Source: JAWWOL01 sp033851545 (GTDB lineage Bacteria > Actinomycetota > Actinomycetes > JAWWOL01). Taken from it: a DNA stretch of 64,000 bases. Shown here piece by piece: positions 17,679 through 30,399 of the stretch. Each line of letters starts with the position of its first letter. Positions within the stretch are counted from its first letter, which is position 1. The notes beneath the pieces are model-generated. The model had not been told where the DNA came from. It saw only the letters and a list, made by a program, of their open reading frames with translations, and did no database searches. The stretch is taken from NCBI GenBank assembly GCA_033851545.1, contig JAWWOO010000034.1, positions 3,853-67,852 on the forward strand, written 5' to 3'. Both the position numbers and the translations under genes were made by a program.

Positions 17679-18161
17679 GTGAACGAGCTCAGTGTGGTGG
17701 GGGTCCGGGTCGAGCTTCCGGCCAACCAGCCCATCGTTCTTCTCAAGGAAGCGACCGGCGAGCGCTACCTGCCGATCTGGATCGGCGCGGTCGAGGCGAC
17801 CGCGATCGCGTTCGCCCAGCAGGGCATCGTCCCGCCCCGGCCGCTGACCCACGACCTGATGCGCGACGTCGTTGCCGCCCTTGGTGTCGAGCTGACCGCG
17901 GTCCACATCACCGAGCTGCGCGAAGGTGTCTTCTTTGCCGAGCTGCTCTTCTCCAACGGGGTCCGGGTGAGTGCGCGCCCGTCCGACGCCATCGCTCTTG
18001 CGGTGCGTTCGGACGTGACGATCCTTGCCGACGAGGCCGTGCTGGACGAGGCGGGCATCGTCATCGCCGACGAGCAGGAGTCCGAGGTCGAGCGGTTCCG
18101 GGAGTTCCTCGACAACATCTCCCCGGACGACTTCCAGACCGGGAGCGGCAACGCAGGGTGA
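17679..18161 (+). CDS. Bifunctional nuclease family protein (DUF151)
   Basis: 160 aa. BFN-domain protein: VVGVRVELPANQPIVLLKEA, LPIWIGAVEATAIAFAQQG, RPLTHDLMRDVV, RPSDAIALAVRS. Homologues are described as DNases/RNases; activity here is not demonstrable by eye. GTG 17679 is preceded by GAGGAGG at a good distance. Gene order between two merR genes matches Rv1829. Confidence 0.88.
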   Translation: MNELSVVGVRVELPANQPIVLLKEATGERYLPIWIGAVEATAIAFAQQGIVPPRPLTHDLMRDVVAALGVELTAVHITELREGVFFAELLFSNGVRVSARPSDAIALAVRSDVTILADEAVLDEAGIVIADEQESEVERFREFLDNISPDDFQTGSGNAG

Positions 18162-18333
18162 GGGCAGCCGCACTCTCTAGTAGACGTTGAGGGTTGCGAC
18201 GCGCCGAGAGCGAATCACAGCGGCGTGCTTCCGGCGGTGCTAGCGTCCGGGACAACACCCCGCGGATGTCCTGCGCCGGAGGGTGCCCGAGAGGGCACCG
18301 ATCGGCTGCTGCGGGCCTGACAGGAGGCAGCGG

Positions 18334-18966
<633 letters not shown>

Positions 18967-19002
18967 CCGGCACGCTGGTAGCCTGAGAACTGCTGACAAC
19001 CC

Positions 19003-19197
19003 CGTACGGGAGAGCTTCACGCACGCCAGCGTGGGGCGCCGAAGGAGCAACCTCCCCGGAATCTCTCAGGCCGCCGAACCGTACGGGCGAGGCAACTCTG
19101 GAAAGCAGGTCGCACCGGCTCGCCCGGACGGCCTCACCGACGGTGAAAACCCGGGCGACCGGGTGAAGCTCTCAGGTCCCAGGACAGAGGGGGAGCC
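19003..19197 (+). promoter_or_regulatory. Tandem glycine riboswitch
   Basis: Two consecutive glycine aptamers upstream of gcvP. First: GGGAGAGC, GCGCCGAAGGAGCAA, AATCTCTCAGGC and CTCTGGAAAGC. Second: CACCGACGGTGAAAAC, GTGAAGCTCTCAGGTCCC and AGGACAGAGGGGGAG. This two-aptamer arrangement is the classic one and typically turns on glycine cleavage genes when glycine is abundant. A GGGGGAGCCCCC pairing at its 3' end (19190-19200) may belong to the expression platform. The gcvP start is 45 bases on. Confidence 0.93.
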
Positions 19198-19242
19198 CCC
19201 GCAGCGCCGGCACTGTGCCGCGTTGCTCTCGAGGAGGCCCCA

Positions 19243-22095
<2,853 letters not shown>

Positions 22096-22098
22096 GGT

Positions 22099-22299
22099 CT
22101 AAGCGGCGCTGCGGGTCGGCGGCGCCACCCGGCGGGGCGCGAGGGCGCTGCCGTCGGGGAGCAGCTCGCCGCTGTCGTCGAAGAGCAGGACACCGTTGCA
22201 GAGCAGGTGCCAGCCCTGCTCGGGGTGGCTCGCAACGATGCGCGCGGCGTCGTGGTCGCAGGCATGGGCTTCGGGGCAGGTGGGGCGGTGTTCGCACAT
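22099..22299 (-). CDS. DUF5999 small protein
   Basis: 66 aa, opposite to gcvP and ending 3 bases from it. Pattern CEHRPTCPEAHACDHDAAR and SHPEQGWHLLCNGVLLFDD matches a small actinobacterial family with four conserved cysteines and a histidine, suggesting metal binding. Function unknown. Confidence 0.82.
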   Translation of the reverse strand: MCEHRPTCPEAHACDHDAARIVASHPEQGWHLLCNGVLLFDDSGELLPDGSALAPRRVAPPTRSAA

Positions 22300-22430
22300 C
22301 GTCGTTACGTCTTCTCGGTCTCTGGTGCGGTCTTGCCGGCAGCATCGGTGTGCCGTACATCACTCTTCGACACTTACACCATGGTTCACAATAGCCAACT
22401 CGGACGGTTGTGCTGGTCCAAGTGGACCTG

Positions 22431-22928
22431 CTACAGGCGGCCCTCCTGCTCCTGTGCCCTGGCGAGTACGCGGGCGCGCGGCACCCAGTCGGCGAGCATC
22501 GCCGGCAGTCCGGCGGCCGTGGCGGCGTCGATCACCTCAGGGTCGTCGTCCACCAGGATCGCGACCGTGCCCCGGCGCGACAGGCTGCGCAGGTGGGCCA
22601 GCTTGGCCTGCCGCGCCGGCCGGCGGTCGTTCTCGCGGCGCATCAAGAGCACCCCTTCGGGCAGGCCGTGGCTGCTCAGCCAGCGCTGAGTGTCATGACG
22701 GCAATGCTCTGGCCGTCCGGTGAGGTAGACCACCTCGTGAGCCTGCGCCAGGCGGTGGGCGACCGCGGCACCCTCGGCCAGCAGCTGGTCCGACCCGGCG
22801 GCGGCGAAGAAGCCCGGCCAGCTCTTCGGACGCTGCTCGAGGTGGTGCAGCCGGTGCCGGACGTCGGCCAGCACACCGTCGATGTCGAGCACGGCGATCG
22901 GCCGGGGCATCTCCTCGGAGGGGTCCAC
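22431..22928 (-). CDS. HAD-family phosphatase-like protein
   Basis: 165 aa. Motif I is DIDGVLAD (nucleophile and acid Asp), motif II YLTGRPE, motif III Lys likely in RQAKLAHL, and motif IV VDDDPEV. The compact size resembles polynucleotide-kinase-type or nucleotidase HAD proteins. Substrate cannot be told. A 131-base gap separates it from DUF5999. Confidence 0.82.
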   Translation of the reverse strand: MDPSEEMPRPIAVLDIDGVLADVRHRLHHLEQRPKSWPGFFAAAGSDQLLAEGAAVAHRLAQAHEVVYLTGRPEHCRHDTQRWLSSHGLPEGVLLMRRENDRRPARQAKLAHLRSLSRRGTVAILVDDDPEVIDAATAAGLPAMLADWVPRARVLARAQEQEGRL

Positions 22929-23108
22929 GCTCTGATTCTTGCGTACCGCCGTGATCCTTTCCTACCAGGAAGCCGCCCGGACCTGACCCGGCTGGGCGCG
23001 ATGGCATGGTTAGCCCGGACGGCTCAGCGACATTCGGCCACCTGGCCCAGCGCCGTCGTGACACGGTCTGCCTGACGGCCCCGCCCCAGCAGACCTCGAG
23101 GAGAGCCC

Positions 23109-24275
23109 GTGAACTCAGCACGTACGGTCCTGCGGCCGCTTGCCACCGTCCGGGAGCTCCCAGTGCTCGGCGCCGATCTCGCCCTCGCCGGCAACCGGAC
23201 CCCGTACCTCGAGCTCGACCTGGACCGGGTCGTCGCCCAGCTGCACGCGATGCGCCGAGGGATGCCAGGTGTGGCTGTCCACTATGCGATGAAGGCCAAC
23301 CCGGAGCCGGCGGTTCTCGCGGTCCTGCTGCAGCACGGCTGCGGGTTCGAGATCGCCTCCGCGGCGGAGCTGCGGGCCCTGACCGCGCTGGGGGTGGACC
23401 TTGCCGGCCTGCTCTACAGCAACCCGGTGAAGCCGGTCGGCCACATCGACGAGGCACACCGGGCGGGCGTACGCCGGTTCGCCGCCGACTGCTTCGACGA
23501 GCTGGTCAAGCTGGCCCGGTACGCACCAGGGGCCGAGGTCTACGTCCGTGTCGACGTCAGCAACCAGGGCAGCGTCGTGCCGCTCGCCGGCAAGTTCGGT
23601 TGCACGCCCACCGAGGCGGTGAGCCTGCTGCGGCAAGCCCGCGGACTGGGCCTGGTCCCGTACGGGCTGACCTTCCACGTCGGGTCGCAGGCGCTGGACC
23701 CCGGCGCCTGGGAAAGGGCGATCGGCACCTGCGGCGACATCATGTCGGTGCTGGCCGCCGAGGGCGTCCGGCTGCGGCTGCTCGACCTGGGCGGCGGCTA
23801 CCCGGTCCCGTACGACTCGGCGGTGCCCTCGATCGCCGAGATCGGCGCGGTGGTCACCGCTGCCGCGGCCCGGCTGCCGTACCCCCTGTCGCTGGCGGCC
23901 GAGCCGGGCCGCTACCTGACGGCCGAGGCGGGAACGATGGTGGCGACGGTCATCGGCCGGGCCAGTCGGCGGGGCAGCGACTGGCTGCACCTCGACGTCG
24001 GCGCGTTCGGCGGCCTGATGGAGGCACTCGAGACCGACCGCGGGCTGCACTATCCGGTGGCCTGCCTGCACAGGCATGCCGGCGCGCCAAGGCTTGCCCC
24101 GATGTCGGTGACCGGGCCGACCTGTGACAGCGAGGACACCGTCCTGGTCGATGCACCGGTCTGCGCCGACCTGGTGACCGGAGACCTGGTCCGGATTGCC
24201 TGCACCGGCGCCTACACCACGGCCTATGCCAGTGCCTTCAACGGCTTCGACATCCCCGCCACTGTCCTGGTGTGA
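23109..24275 (+). CDS. PLP-dependent ornithine/lysine-type decarboxylase (fold type III)
   Basis: 388 aa. Alanine-racemase-type barrel followed by a beta domain. PLP Lys is in HYAMKANPEP, HVGSQ and LGGGYPVPY bind the cofactor, EPGRYLTAEAG follows, and the C-terminal active-site segments GPTCDSEDT (Cys) and GAYTTAYASAFNGF are those of eukaryotic-type ornithine decarboxylase. Putrescine formation is most likely; lysine or diaminopimelate are less likely given FNGF. GTG start with GAGGAG seven bases upstream. Confidence 0.85.
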   Translation: MNSARTVLRPLATVRELPVLGADLALAGNRTPYLELDLDRVVAQLHAMRRGMPGVAVHYAMKANPEPAVLAVLLQHGCGFEIASAAELRALTALGVDLAGLLYSNPVKPVGHIDEAHRAGVRRFAADCFDELVKLARYAPGAEVYVRVDVSNQGSVVPLAGKFGCTPTEAVSLLRQARGLGLVPYGLTFHVGSQALDPGAWERAIGTCGDIMSVLAAEGVRLRLLDLGGGYPVPYDSAVPSIAEIGAVVTAAAARLPYPLSLAAEPGRYLTAEAGTMVATVIGRASRRGSDWLHLDVGAFGGLMEALETDRGLHYPVACLHRHAGAPRLAPMSVTGPTCDSEDTVLVDAPVCADLVTGDLVRIACTGAYTTAYASAFNGFDIPATVLV

Positions 24276-24314
24276 CAGGGAAAAGCAGATGACGACGGCG
24301 ATATCGTCGTCCTG

Positions 24315-25580
24315 GTGATCGAGGCCCTGCGTTCCCGTGACTTCCGACTGCTGTGGCTGAGCCAGTCGGCGAGCGTCATCGGCGACGCACTGGTCATCGT
24401 GGCGATCGGGCTGTACGTCACCCGGCTCACACATCAGCCGAGCGACGTCGGTCTGGTGCTTGCCGCCTATTCGCTGCCGCTGGTTGTGTTCGTCCTCGTG
24501 GGCGGCGTGATCGCCGACCGGCTGCCCCGGCAGCTGGTGATGGTCGTCTCGGACCTGATCCGGATGGTGCTGCACGGGACGCTTGCCCTGTTGATCGCCA
24601 CCGGCGTCGTCCGCGTCTGGCACATGGTGGTGATCGGCTTGCTCTTCGGCGCTGCCGAGGCCTTCTTCCGCCCCGCGTACAGCGGTCTTGTGCCGCAAAC
24701 CGTTGAGGAGAAGGACATCCAGGCCGCTCAGGCGCTCGGTGGGCTGAGCCATGAGATCGCCACCTTCGCCAGCCCGGCGCTGGCAACGGTGCTGGTGCTG
24801 GGCGTCGGCGGCGCCGCTGCCTTCGGTCTTGATGCCGTCACCTTCGCGGTCTCGGCGCTCATGCTCTCGCGCGTGCGCGGCCGCAGCAGAGGCGCCGCCG
24901 GCGAGTCGGGCTCGATGATGGTGGAGCTCAGACAGGGCTGGATCGCCGTACGGGAACGGGCGTGGGTCTGGGCAACCATCGTCGTCTACGCCCTGGCATT
25001 GCTGACCGCGCTGGCGCCGTTCTTCGTCCTCGGCGCAGCAGTTGCCGAGGACGTGTACGGGTCCGACGCGATCTTCGGCTGGACGAACGCAGCCTGGGGC
25101 GCCGGCACCGCGACCGGCGCTGTCCTCGGGGCGCGGTGGCGCCCGCGTCGGCCGATGCTGGCCGGGATGCTGGCCTCCATCCCGTGGCCGGCTGCGATCG
25201 TGCTGTACGCAGCGGGGCCTCCGCTGGCTGTGCTCTACCCGCTGATGGCGATCGCCGGCGCAGGCGTCGGCGCCTTCGCCGTGTGGTGGGAAACCGCGCT
25301 GGCGCAACGGATTCCGCCGCACCTGCTGTCCCGGGTCTCGGCCTGGGACTGGATGGGGTCACTCGCTCTGCTGCCGCTGGGCTACGTGCTCGCCGGCTCG
25401 GCTGCGGACCGTTTCGGCGCCGTCACGGTGCTCGTGGTCGGGGGAGCGATCGGCGTCGCCGCGATGGCCCTGGGGACGGTGCCGAGCTCGACCCGTACGC
25501 TGACGCGCCTGGAGGACGAGGACCGGCCCGACCGGGCCCAGCGGGTCGGCAGCGACCAGGCGGCCGTCGTCCTGCGCTGA
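24315..25580 (+). CDS. MFS transporter, enterobactin-exporter-like
   Basis: 421 aa with about 12 membrane helices. N-terminal RDFRLLWLSQSASVIGDALV and the loop VIADRLPRQLVM mark the EntS-like MFS subfamily. Begins with GTG 39 bases after the decarboxylase gene, so possibly cotranscribed; polyamine export is conceivable but unsupported. Substrate unknown. Confidence 0.83.
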   Translation: MIEALRSRDFRLLWLSQSASVIGDALVIVAIGLYVTRLTHQPSDVGLVLAAYSLPLVVFVLVGGVIADRLPRQLVMVVSDLIRMVLHGTLALLIATGVVRVWHMVVIGLLFGAAEAFFRPAYSGLVPQTVEEKDIQAAQALGGLSHEIATFASPALATVLVLGVGGAAAFGLDAVTFAVSALMLSRVRGRSRGAAGESGSMMVELRQGWIAVRERAWVWATIVVYALALLTALAPFFVLGAAVAEDVYGSDAIFGWTNAAWGAGTATGAVLGARWRPRRPMLAGMLASIPWPAAIVLYAAGPPLAVLYPLMAIAGAGVGAFAVWWETALAQRIPPHLLSRVSAWDWMGSLALLPLGYVLAGSAADRFGAVTVLVVGGAIGVAAMALGTVPSSTRTLTRLEDEDRPDRAQRVGSDQAAVVLR

Positions 25581-25733
25581 GGACGGATGGACTCCGGTGC
25601 CGGCGGTGGTTACGCCGCGTTCCCAGAGCACAACGAGCTCCGTCCCGTTGGTAGGCTGGCGCTTCTTGCGGATGCCGTGAATGGCCATGACATGGCCCCG
25701 CCCCGCGCCGGTCCGACCACGTCTGGAGTCCTC

Positions 25734-26495
25734 GTGCCCGCGCTTTCCCGCCGCCCGTTCAACCTCGCCATCCTCGGCGTCGCCACCACGGCGATGCTGC
25801 TCGGCTCCACGGCCTCGGCGCAGGCTTCGGCACCCGCGCTCAAGACGGTCACGATGGACCAGGCGTTCGGCGCGCTTCCGCTGGCCAAGCAGCTGCCTGG
25901 CGCTGTAAGGCTGGTCGACAAGTTCGAGACGCCGGGGTCGGCGGCTGTCGACGTCTGCCCCGAGCTCGACCTGTCCTCACTCGTGGGAACGCTGACCGGC
26001 TCGAGCTCGTCGGGGGCGCTCGGCGTGCGCTTGAAGGGCTCGATGGTCGGCGCCGACTACCTGCCGGCACGATCGCAGACGCCCCAGGCGGAGACGGCGT
26101 CCTGGAGCGTCGGCGCGGTGGTGTTCCACACGGCCAAGCTGGCCAAGGCGGCCGCGGTCACGCTGGCCGCGGCCGAGAAGGCCTGTCCCAAGGCTGCTCC
26201 GGCGATCCCGGACTTCCCTCTCCCGTTCTCCCTGGTCCGGGCGGCCTCTGCTGCCTACGCGGTCGGCGGCTGGACTGGCTACCGGACGGTGGACAAGCTC
26301 TCCACCCTCGACCTGCTCCAAGGGCCGGACCCGGTCGGCACCCGCTCGACGCAGGTCTTCCTCACCCGCGGCAACCTGATGATCTTCATCGTCGAGATGG
26401 GGGACATCGAGCCGGGAACGGTGGCCCGCCAGGAGAGTTGGCGCAAGACCGCCACCAGGCTGATGCTGGCGAACTTCGACGCGTTGTTGAGCTAA
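25734..26495 (+). CDS. Secreted protein of unknown function
   Basis: 253 aa from GTG 25734, chosen because it starts a signal peptide (SRRPFNLAILGVATTAMLLG, then AQASA) with GGAG before it. The mature part has no recognised domain; it has PxLDLSS and a long segment of beta character, resembling uncharacterised actinobacterial exported proteins. The frame extends upstream to 25587 without support. Confidence 0.65.
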   Translation: MPALSRRPFNLAILGVATTAMLLGSTASAQASAPALKTVTMDQAFGALPLAKQLPGAVRLVDKFETPGSAAVDVCPELDLSSLVGTLTGSSSSGALGVRLKGSMVGADYLPARSQTPQAETASWSVGAVVFHTAKLAKAAAVTLAAAEKACPKAAPAIPDFPLPFSLVRAASAAYAVGGWTGYRTVDKLSTLDLLQGPDPVGTRSTQVFLTRGNLMIFIVEMGDIEPGTVARQESWRKTATRLMLANFDALLS

Positions 26496-26540
26496 CCTGC
26501 GGCGACACGCGGTCCGTGTCCAGACCCGAGAGGGGTTGGT

Positions 26541-27377
26541 GTGTCGGACATCCGGCCTGAGCTGCCGGTCCTGCAGGCCGACTGCTCCAGCTGCGCAGGG
26601 TTGTGCTGCGTCGCTCCGGCGTTCGTCGCCTCAGCTGACTTCGCCCTCACCAAGCCGGCCGGCAAGCCGTGTCCCAACCTGCAGCAGGATTTCCGCTGCG
26701 GCATTCACGCGACCCTGCGTACGAAGGGCTTCTCCGGCTGCACCGTCTACGACTGCTTCGGGGCGGGCCAGCAGGTGTCGCAGGTGACCTTCGCCGGCCG
26801 CGAGTGGCGGTCGTCGCCTGGCACCGCCCGGCAGATGTTCGCGGTGTTCCCGGTCATGCGCCAGCTGCACGAGCTGCTGTGGCACCTGCGTGAGGCCTTG
26901 TCCTACCGGGCCGCTGCGCCCGTACATCCGCAGCTGCTTCGGTCGCTCGAAGCCACCGAGGTGCTGACCCGGTCGCCGGCAGCCGCCTTCGGTGACCTCG
27001 ACGTTGCCGGCCACCGGGGGTCGGTGAATGTCCTGCTGGCCAAGGCAAGTGAGCTCGTACGCGCCCCGGTCGGCCGGCGTGCGCGTCAGCTGCGGGGTGC
27101 CGACCTGGTCGGGGCAGACCTGCACGGCGCCGACCTGCGGGGCGCCAACCTGCGCGGTGCCCTGCTGGTCGGCGCCGACCTCGGGGGAGCGGACCTGCGA
27201 CTGGCAGACCTGACCGGCGCCGACCTCAGGGGCGCTGGCGTCGCGGGCGCCGACCTCACCGGCAGCCTGTTCCTGACGCAGTCCCAGGTCATCTCGGCAG
27301 CGGGCGACCCCAGCACCAGGCTCTCCCCGCCGCTGACGCTCCCCGGCCACTGGACCGCGTCCGGCGTCTCGCTGTAG
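26541..27377 (+). CDS. Pentapeptide-repeat protein with Cys-rich N-terminus
   Basis: 278 aa. Residues 1-75 contain eight cysteines (CSSCAGLCC, CPNLQQDFRCGIH, CTVYDC) that could bind metal. Residues about 180-255 are an A(D/N)LxG pentapeptide-repeat right-handed helix (GADLVGADLHGADLRGANL). Proteins with both parts occur in Actinobacteria; DNA mimicry is known for some pentapeptide proteins but is not implied here. GTG start at 26541. Confidence 0.8.
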   Translation: MSDIRPELPVLQADCSSCAGLCCVAPAFVASADFALTKPAGKPCPNLQQDFRCGIHATLRTKGFSGCTVYDCFGAGQQVSQVTFAGREWRSSPGTARQMFAVFPVMRQLHELLWHLREALSYRAAAPVHPQLLRSLEATEVLTRSPAAAFGDLDVAGHRGSVNVLLAKASELVRAPVGRRARQLRGADLVGADLHGADLRGANLRGALLVGADLGGADLRLADLTGADLRGAGVAGADLTGSLFLTQSQVISAAGDPSTRLSPPLTLPGHWTASGVSL

Positions 27378-27380
27378 CCG

Positions 27381-27400
27381 GCCCTGTGACGCGGCAGGGC
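27381..27400. terminator. Bidirectional terminator hairpin
   Basis: GCCCTG and CAGGGC pair around 8 bases between two convergent genes. Its last base lies in the stop codon of the minus-strand gene. Confidence 0.5.
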
Positions 27401-29259
27401 TAGCGAGCGGTGAGCGTGCCGAAGCCCCACTCGGAGACGTTGTACGGCGGGCCGACGCTGGTGGCGTTGTCCCGCACGTTGACCACGCCCTGCTTGAAGG
27501 CGAGGAAGGTCGGCTTCTGGTACAGCGGCATGACGTACGCGTCGGCGGAGAGCAGCTTGTCGGCCTGGTTGAGCTCGGCGTTGGCCTTCGTCGGGTCGGT
27601 CTCGCTGACCGCCTTGTTCAGCAGCGCATCCACGGCGGGGTTCTTGTACCGGCCGAAGTTGCTGCCCGACGTGCTCTGCCAGGTCTGCTGCGCGCTCTGG
27701 TAGACCGCGGGAGTTCCTTGCCAGGCGAACACCACGACGTCGTAGTCCTTGCCGGCGGTGTGGGTGAGCGTCGCCCCGAGGTCGTCGGTCGACATGACCT
27801 TGAGCGTGATCCCGATCTTCGCCACGTCACGCGCGAGCTCGCCGAGCTCGTTCTGCCGGATCGAGTTGCCGACCGTGTAGCGCGCCGTCAAGGTCGGGAA
27901 GTCCGCGCCGTCCTTCAGCTTCAGCTTGCCGCCGCTGAGCTTGTAGCCGGCGTCGGTGAGCAGCCTGGTCGCGGCGGCGACGTCACCCGAGCCGAGCCCG
28001 GCGGGCGCGTTGTCGGTGTAGCCGTTCTGCCCGGGCACGAACATGTGGTTGTCGAGCGTCTTGACGTTCGGGTCGAACTGGCCGATGGTGCGCTTGATCA
28101 GGCTCTCGCGGCTCAGAGCGGTGAACATCGCCAGCCGGACGGCCTTGTCCTGCAAGGCCTTGTTGAGCAGGTTGAAATCGAAGTGCTCCCAGAGCAGGCC
28201 GGCGCCCACGTGGTAGACGACGCCCTTCTGGCTCTGGATGCTCTCGACCAGGTCGACCTCGGGCTGCGGGTTGATCGCCTGGACCTCGCCGTTGGCCAGG
28301 GCCGGTGGCTCGGCCGTCGCGTCGGTGAGGATCCGGAACACCAGCGTGTCGAAGTACGGGCCGTGCGCACCCGCCCACCGCGGGTTGGGGACCTCGGTCA
28401 CCGCAGTGTTCTTCTCGAAGTTCTTGATCAGGTAGGGGCCGGCCGACCAGGTCGGCACGGTCTTGCTGAAGTAGGCGGTCACGGCCGACAGTTGCTCCCT
28501 CGTGCCGTTGCCGTGCGGGCCGGCACCGTTCTTCGCCGCGATGTGCGCCGGCATGATCGGCCCGAACAGCGACCTCCAGTCGGAGTACGGCGTGGCGAAG
28601 ACGAGCGTCGCGGTCTCCCCGTTGTTCGAGCTGGTCAACGACTTGATCTGGTCATAGCCCGAGGTCGAAGCCGGGTCGCAGAACGTCGGCGAGCTTGCCG
28701 GGGCGTCGGCAGCCGCCCCGCCGCAGGCCTTCGAGCTCTGCAGGTTCCAGGTGAGGATGAGGTCATCGGCGTTCAGCGGGGTGCCGTCGTTCCAGACCGC
28801 CTTGGGGTTGAAGGTGTAGACGATGGTCTGTGGGCTGGTCGAGGTCTCCTCCGCTGAGCGGAAGTAGTCCGACGCGAGCTTGTAGGACAGGTCCGGCTGC
28901 GGCTCGAAAACGTTCGGGTAGATCGCGTCGAGCGCCTCCTGCGTGTCGAACGTGTTGCCCGCGTTGGTCAGCAGGTCCCAGTCCTGGATGTCCTTCTCGA
29001 TCGTGTACGCGAACTTGCCGCCCTTGGTCGCTGTGCCGGCATTGCAGGTGTCCGGCGCCTTGTCGCACTCGATGTTCGGCCGTGCAGCAGCCAGGTCCGT
29101 CGGGCCTGTTGAGGTCGTGCTGCCGGTCGTTGCGACCCCGCCACCGGTAGCCGGCGAGCCGTTCTTGCTGCTGGAACCGCTGCAGGCGGGCAGCGACAGT
29201 GCAACCGTGAGGGCGGCAACTGCGCCCGTGACTACCCGCCGATTCATGCGCCGATTCAT
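27400..29259 (-). CDS. ABC transporter substrate-binding lipoprotein, family 5 (peptide type)
   Basis: 619 aa. A lipoprotein signal with lipobox LPACSG follows a basic start (MNRRMNRRVV). The mature protein carries the SBP family 5 fold: WNDGTPLNADDLILTWNL and TLVFRILTDATAEPPALANG. Start at 29259 is chosen for GGAAGG upstream, discarding an unsupported extension. No permease or ATPase genes are adjacent, so it is an orphan binding protein here. Confidence 0.85.
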   Translation of the reverse strand: MNRRMNRRVVTGAVAALTVALSLPACSGSSSKNGSPATGGGVATTGSTTSTGPTDLAAARPNIECDKAPDTCNAGTATKGGKFAYTIEKDIQDWDLLTNAGNTFDTQEALDAIYPNVFEPQPDLSYKLASDYFRSAEETSTSPQTIVYTFNPKAVWNDGTPLNADDLILTWNLQSSKACGGAAADAPASSPTFCDPASTSGYDQIKSLTSSNNGETATLVFATPYSDWRSLFGPIMPAHIAAKNGAGPHGNGTREQLSAVTAYFSKTVPTWSAGPYLIKNFEKNTAVTEVPNPRWAGAHGPYFDTLVFRILTDATAEPPALANGEVQAINPQPEVDLVESIQSQKGVVYHVGAGLLWEHFDFNLLNKALQDKAVRLAMFTALSRESLIKRTIGQFDPNVKTLDNHMFVPGQNGYTDNAPAGLGSGDVAAATRLLTDAGYKLSGGKLKLKDGADFPTLTARYTVGNSIRQNELGELARDVAKIGITLKVMSTDDLGATLTHTAGKDYDVVVFAWQGTPAVYQSAQQTWQSTSGSNFGRYKNPAVDALLNKAVSETDPTKANAELNQADKLLSADAYVMPLYQKPTFLAFKQGVVNVRDNATSVGPPYNVSEWGFGTLTAR

Positions 29260-29375
29260 GGTGCACCTTCCCCGAGTTCGCCCCGGCCGGACTGGCCGTG
29301 GGCAGGCTGAACCAGGCCACGCCGACATGGGTGGACTGTTGGTGCTGGTGGGACCTGCCGCCCAGAGGCGCCGAG

Positions 29376-29780
29376 CTAGATCGGCCCTCGGCAGGACTGT
29401 CGTGGCAGGCAGCTGGGCCGCGGGGTCTCACCCGCGAGGCCCACCATGTCGGAGGCGTTGGCCCGCCGGAGGGCACGCTGGGCCCGTACGGACACTGCAT
29501 TGCACGCGATCGCGTCGAGGCCGTGGCAGCCGGTCAGCTGCTGGCCCGCGTAGATCGTGCCGCCATCGACCGGGCTGCCGACCGTTCCTGGCAGCAGGTG
29601 CAGGGCAGGCGTTGCCACCGCAACCGCGGCCGCAGCGAGGGCCCCCGAGAGAGCGCGTCGACGAGCACGTCGACGGGCCGCCCCCGCTGCGACACGGTGG
29701 ATCAGGTTGGGGCAGTCGGCCGTGTCGGCGCTGGCCCTGCGCATCTCCCGGGCCACGAAGTCGGAGAGCTGCTCAGTCAT
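29376..29780 (-). CDS. Small membrane protein coupled to SigE-type sigma factor
   Basis: 134 aa beginning in the stop of the sigma-factor gene (ATGA overlap). Residues 1-35 are soluble and include a Cys; about residues 42-63 form one membrane helix. The remainder contains two Cys (LTGCHGLDAIACNAV). Position and layout suggest an anti-sigma-like partner, although the extracytoplasmic part is short. No family recognised. Confidence 0.65.
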   Translation of the reverse strand: MTEQLSDFVAREMRRASADTADCPNLIHRVAAGAARRRARRRALSGALAAAAVAVATPALHLLPGTVGSPVDGGTIYAGQQLTGCHGLDAIACNAVSVRAQRALRRANASDMVGLAGETPRPSCLPRQSCRGPI

Positions 29781-30283
29781 AGGTCACGCACCGCCAGGCG
29801 GGGGTCGTCGAGGTAGCGGAGCTTGCCCAACGCCTTCGCTGTCTGGCTCTTCACCGTCCCGACGGAGCAGCCCATGATCGCGGCCACCGCGACCTCGGTC
29901 AGGTCGTCGTGGTAGCGCAGGACGAGGATCGCCCGTTGCTTGGGGGACAGCGTGTCCAGGAGCCGGCCGAAGGCGTCCCGCAGATCGGTCGTTGCGTAGT
30001 CGTCCTCGGCCTGGAGCACGTCCGGCAGGTCGCGGGTCGGCTGCTCGGCCCGCCAGGCTCGCCGCCACCAGGCCGTATAGAGGTTGAGCATGACCGTGCG
30101 GACGTAGGAGTAGGGATCACCGCGCTGGACGACCCGCTCCCAGCGCGGCCAGACCCGCTCCAGCGCCGCCTGCACCAGATCCTCGGCCAGGTGCTGGTCG
30201 CCGGTGAGCATGCGGGCGGTGCGCAGCAGGGAACGGCGCCGTACGAAGACGAACTCGTCGAAACCCTGCGGCGGATGTTGCAC
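29777..30283 (-). CDS. SigE-family ECF RNA polymerase sigma factor
   Basis: 168 aa. Sigma region 2 (FDEFVFVRRRSLLRTARML, DLVQAALERVWPRWERV) and region 4 (LSPKQRAILVLRYHDDLTEV, AIMGCSVGTVKSQTAKALGKL) are complete. It belongs to the compact SigE-like ECF subgroup common in Streptomyces. Coupled to the small membrane protein downstream. Confidence 0.9.
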   Translation of the reverse strand: MQHPPQGFDEFVFVRRRSLLRTARMLTGDQHLAEDLVQAALERVWPRWERVVQRGDPYSYVRTVMLNLYTAWWRRAWRAEQPTRDLPDVLQAEDDYATTDLRDAFGRLLDTLSPKQRAILVLRYHDDLTEVAVAAIMGCSVGTVKSQTAKALGKLRYLDDPRLAVRDL

Positions 30284-30399
30284 TCCACCTCCCCATGCCG
30301 ATGGCGTCGAGCTCTCACCCTTGAACAGCGGTTGGCCGCACCGGATGGTTGCCCCATGAGAGCAGAAATAGCCACCGGCCGGGGGGAGTTCAGGCAGGC

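Noticed and set aside
22207..22689. Plus-strand frame opposite DUF5999 and the HAD gene
   Set aside because: Lies mostly antisense to recognisable genes and has no domain.
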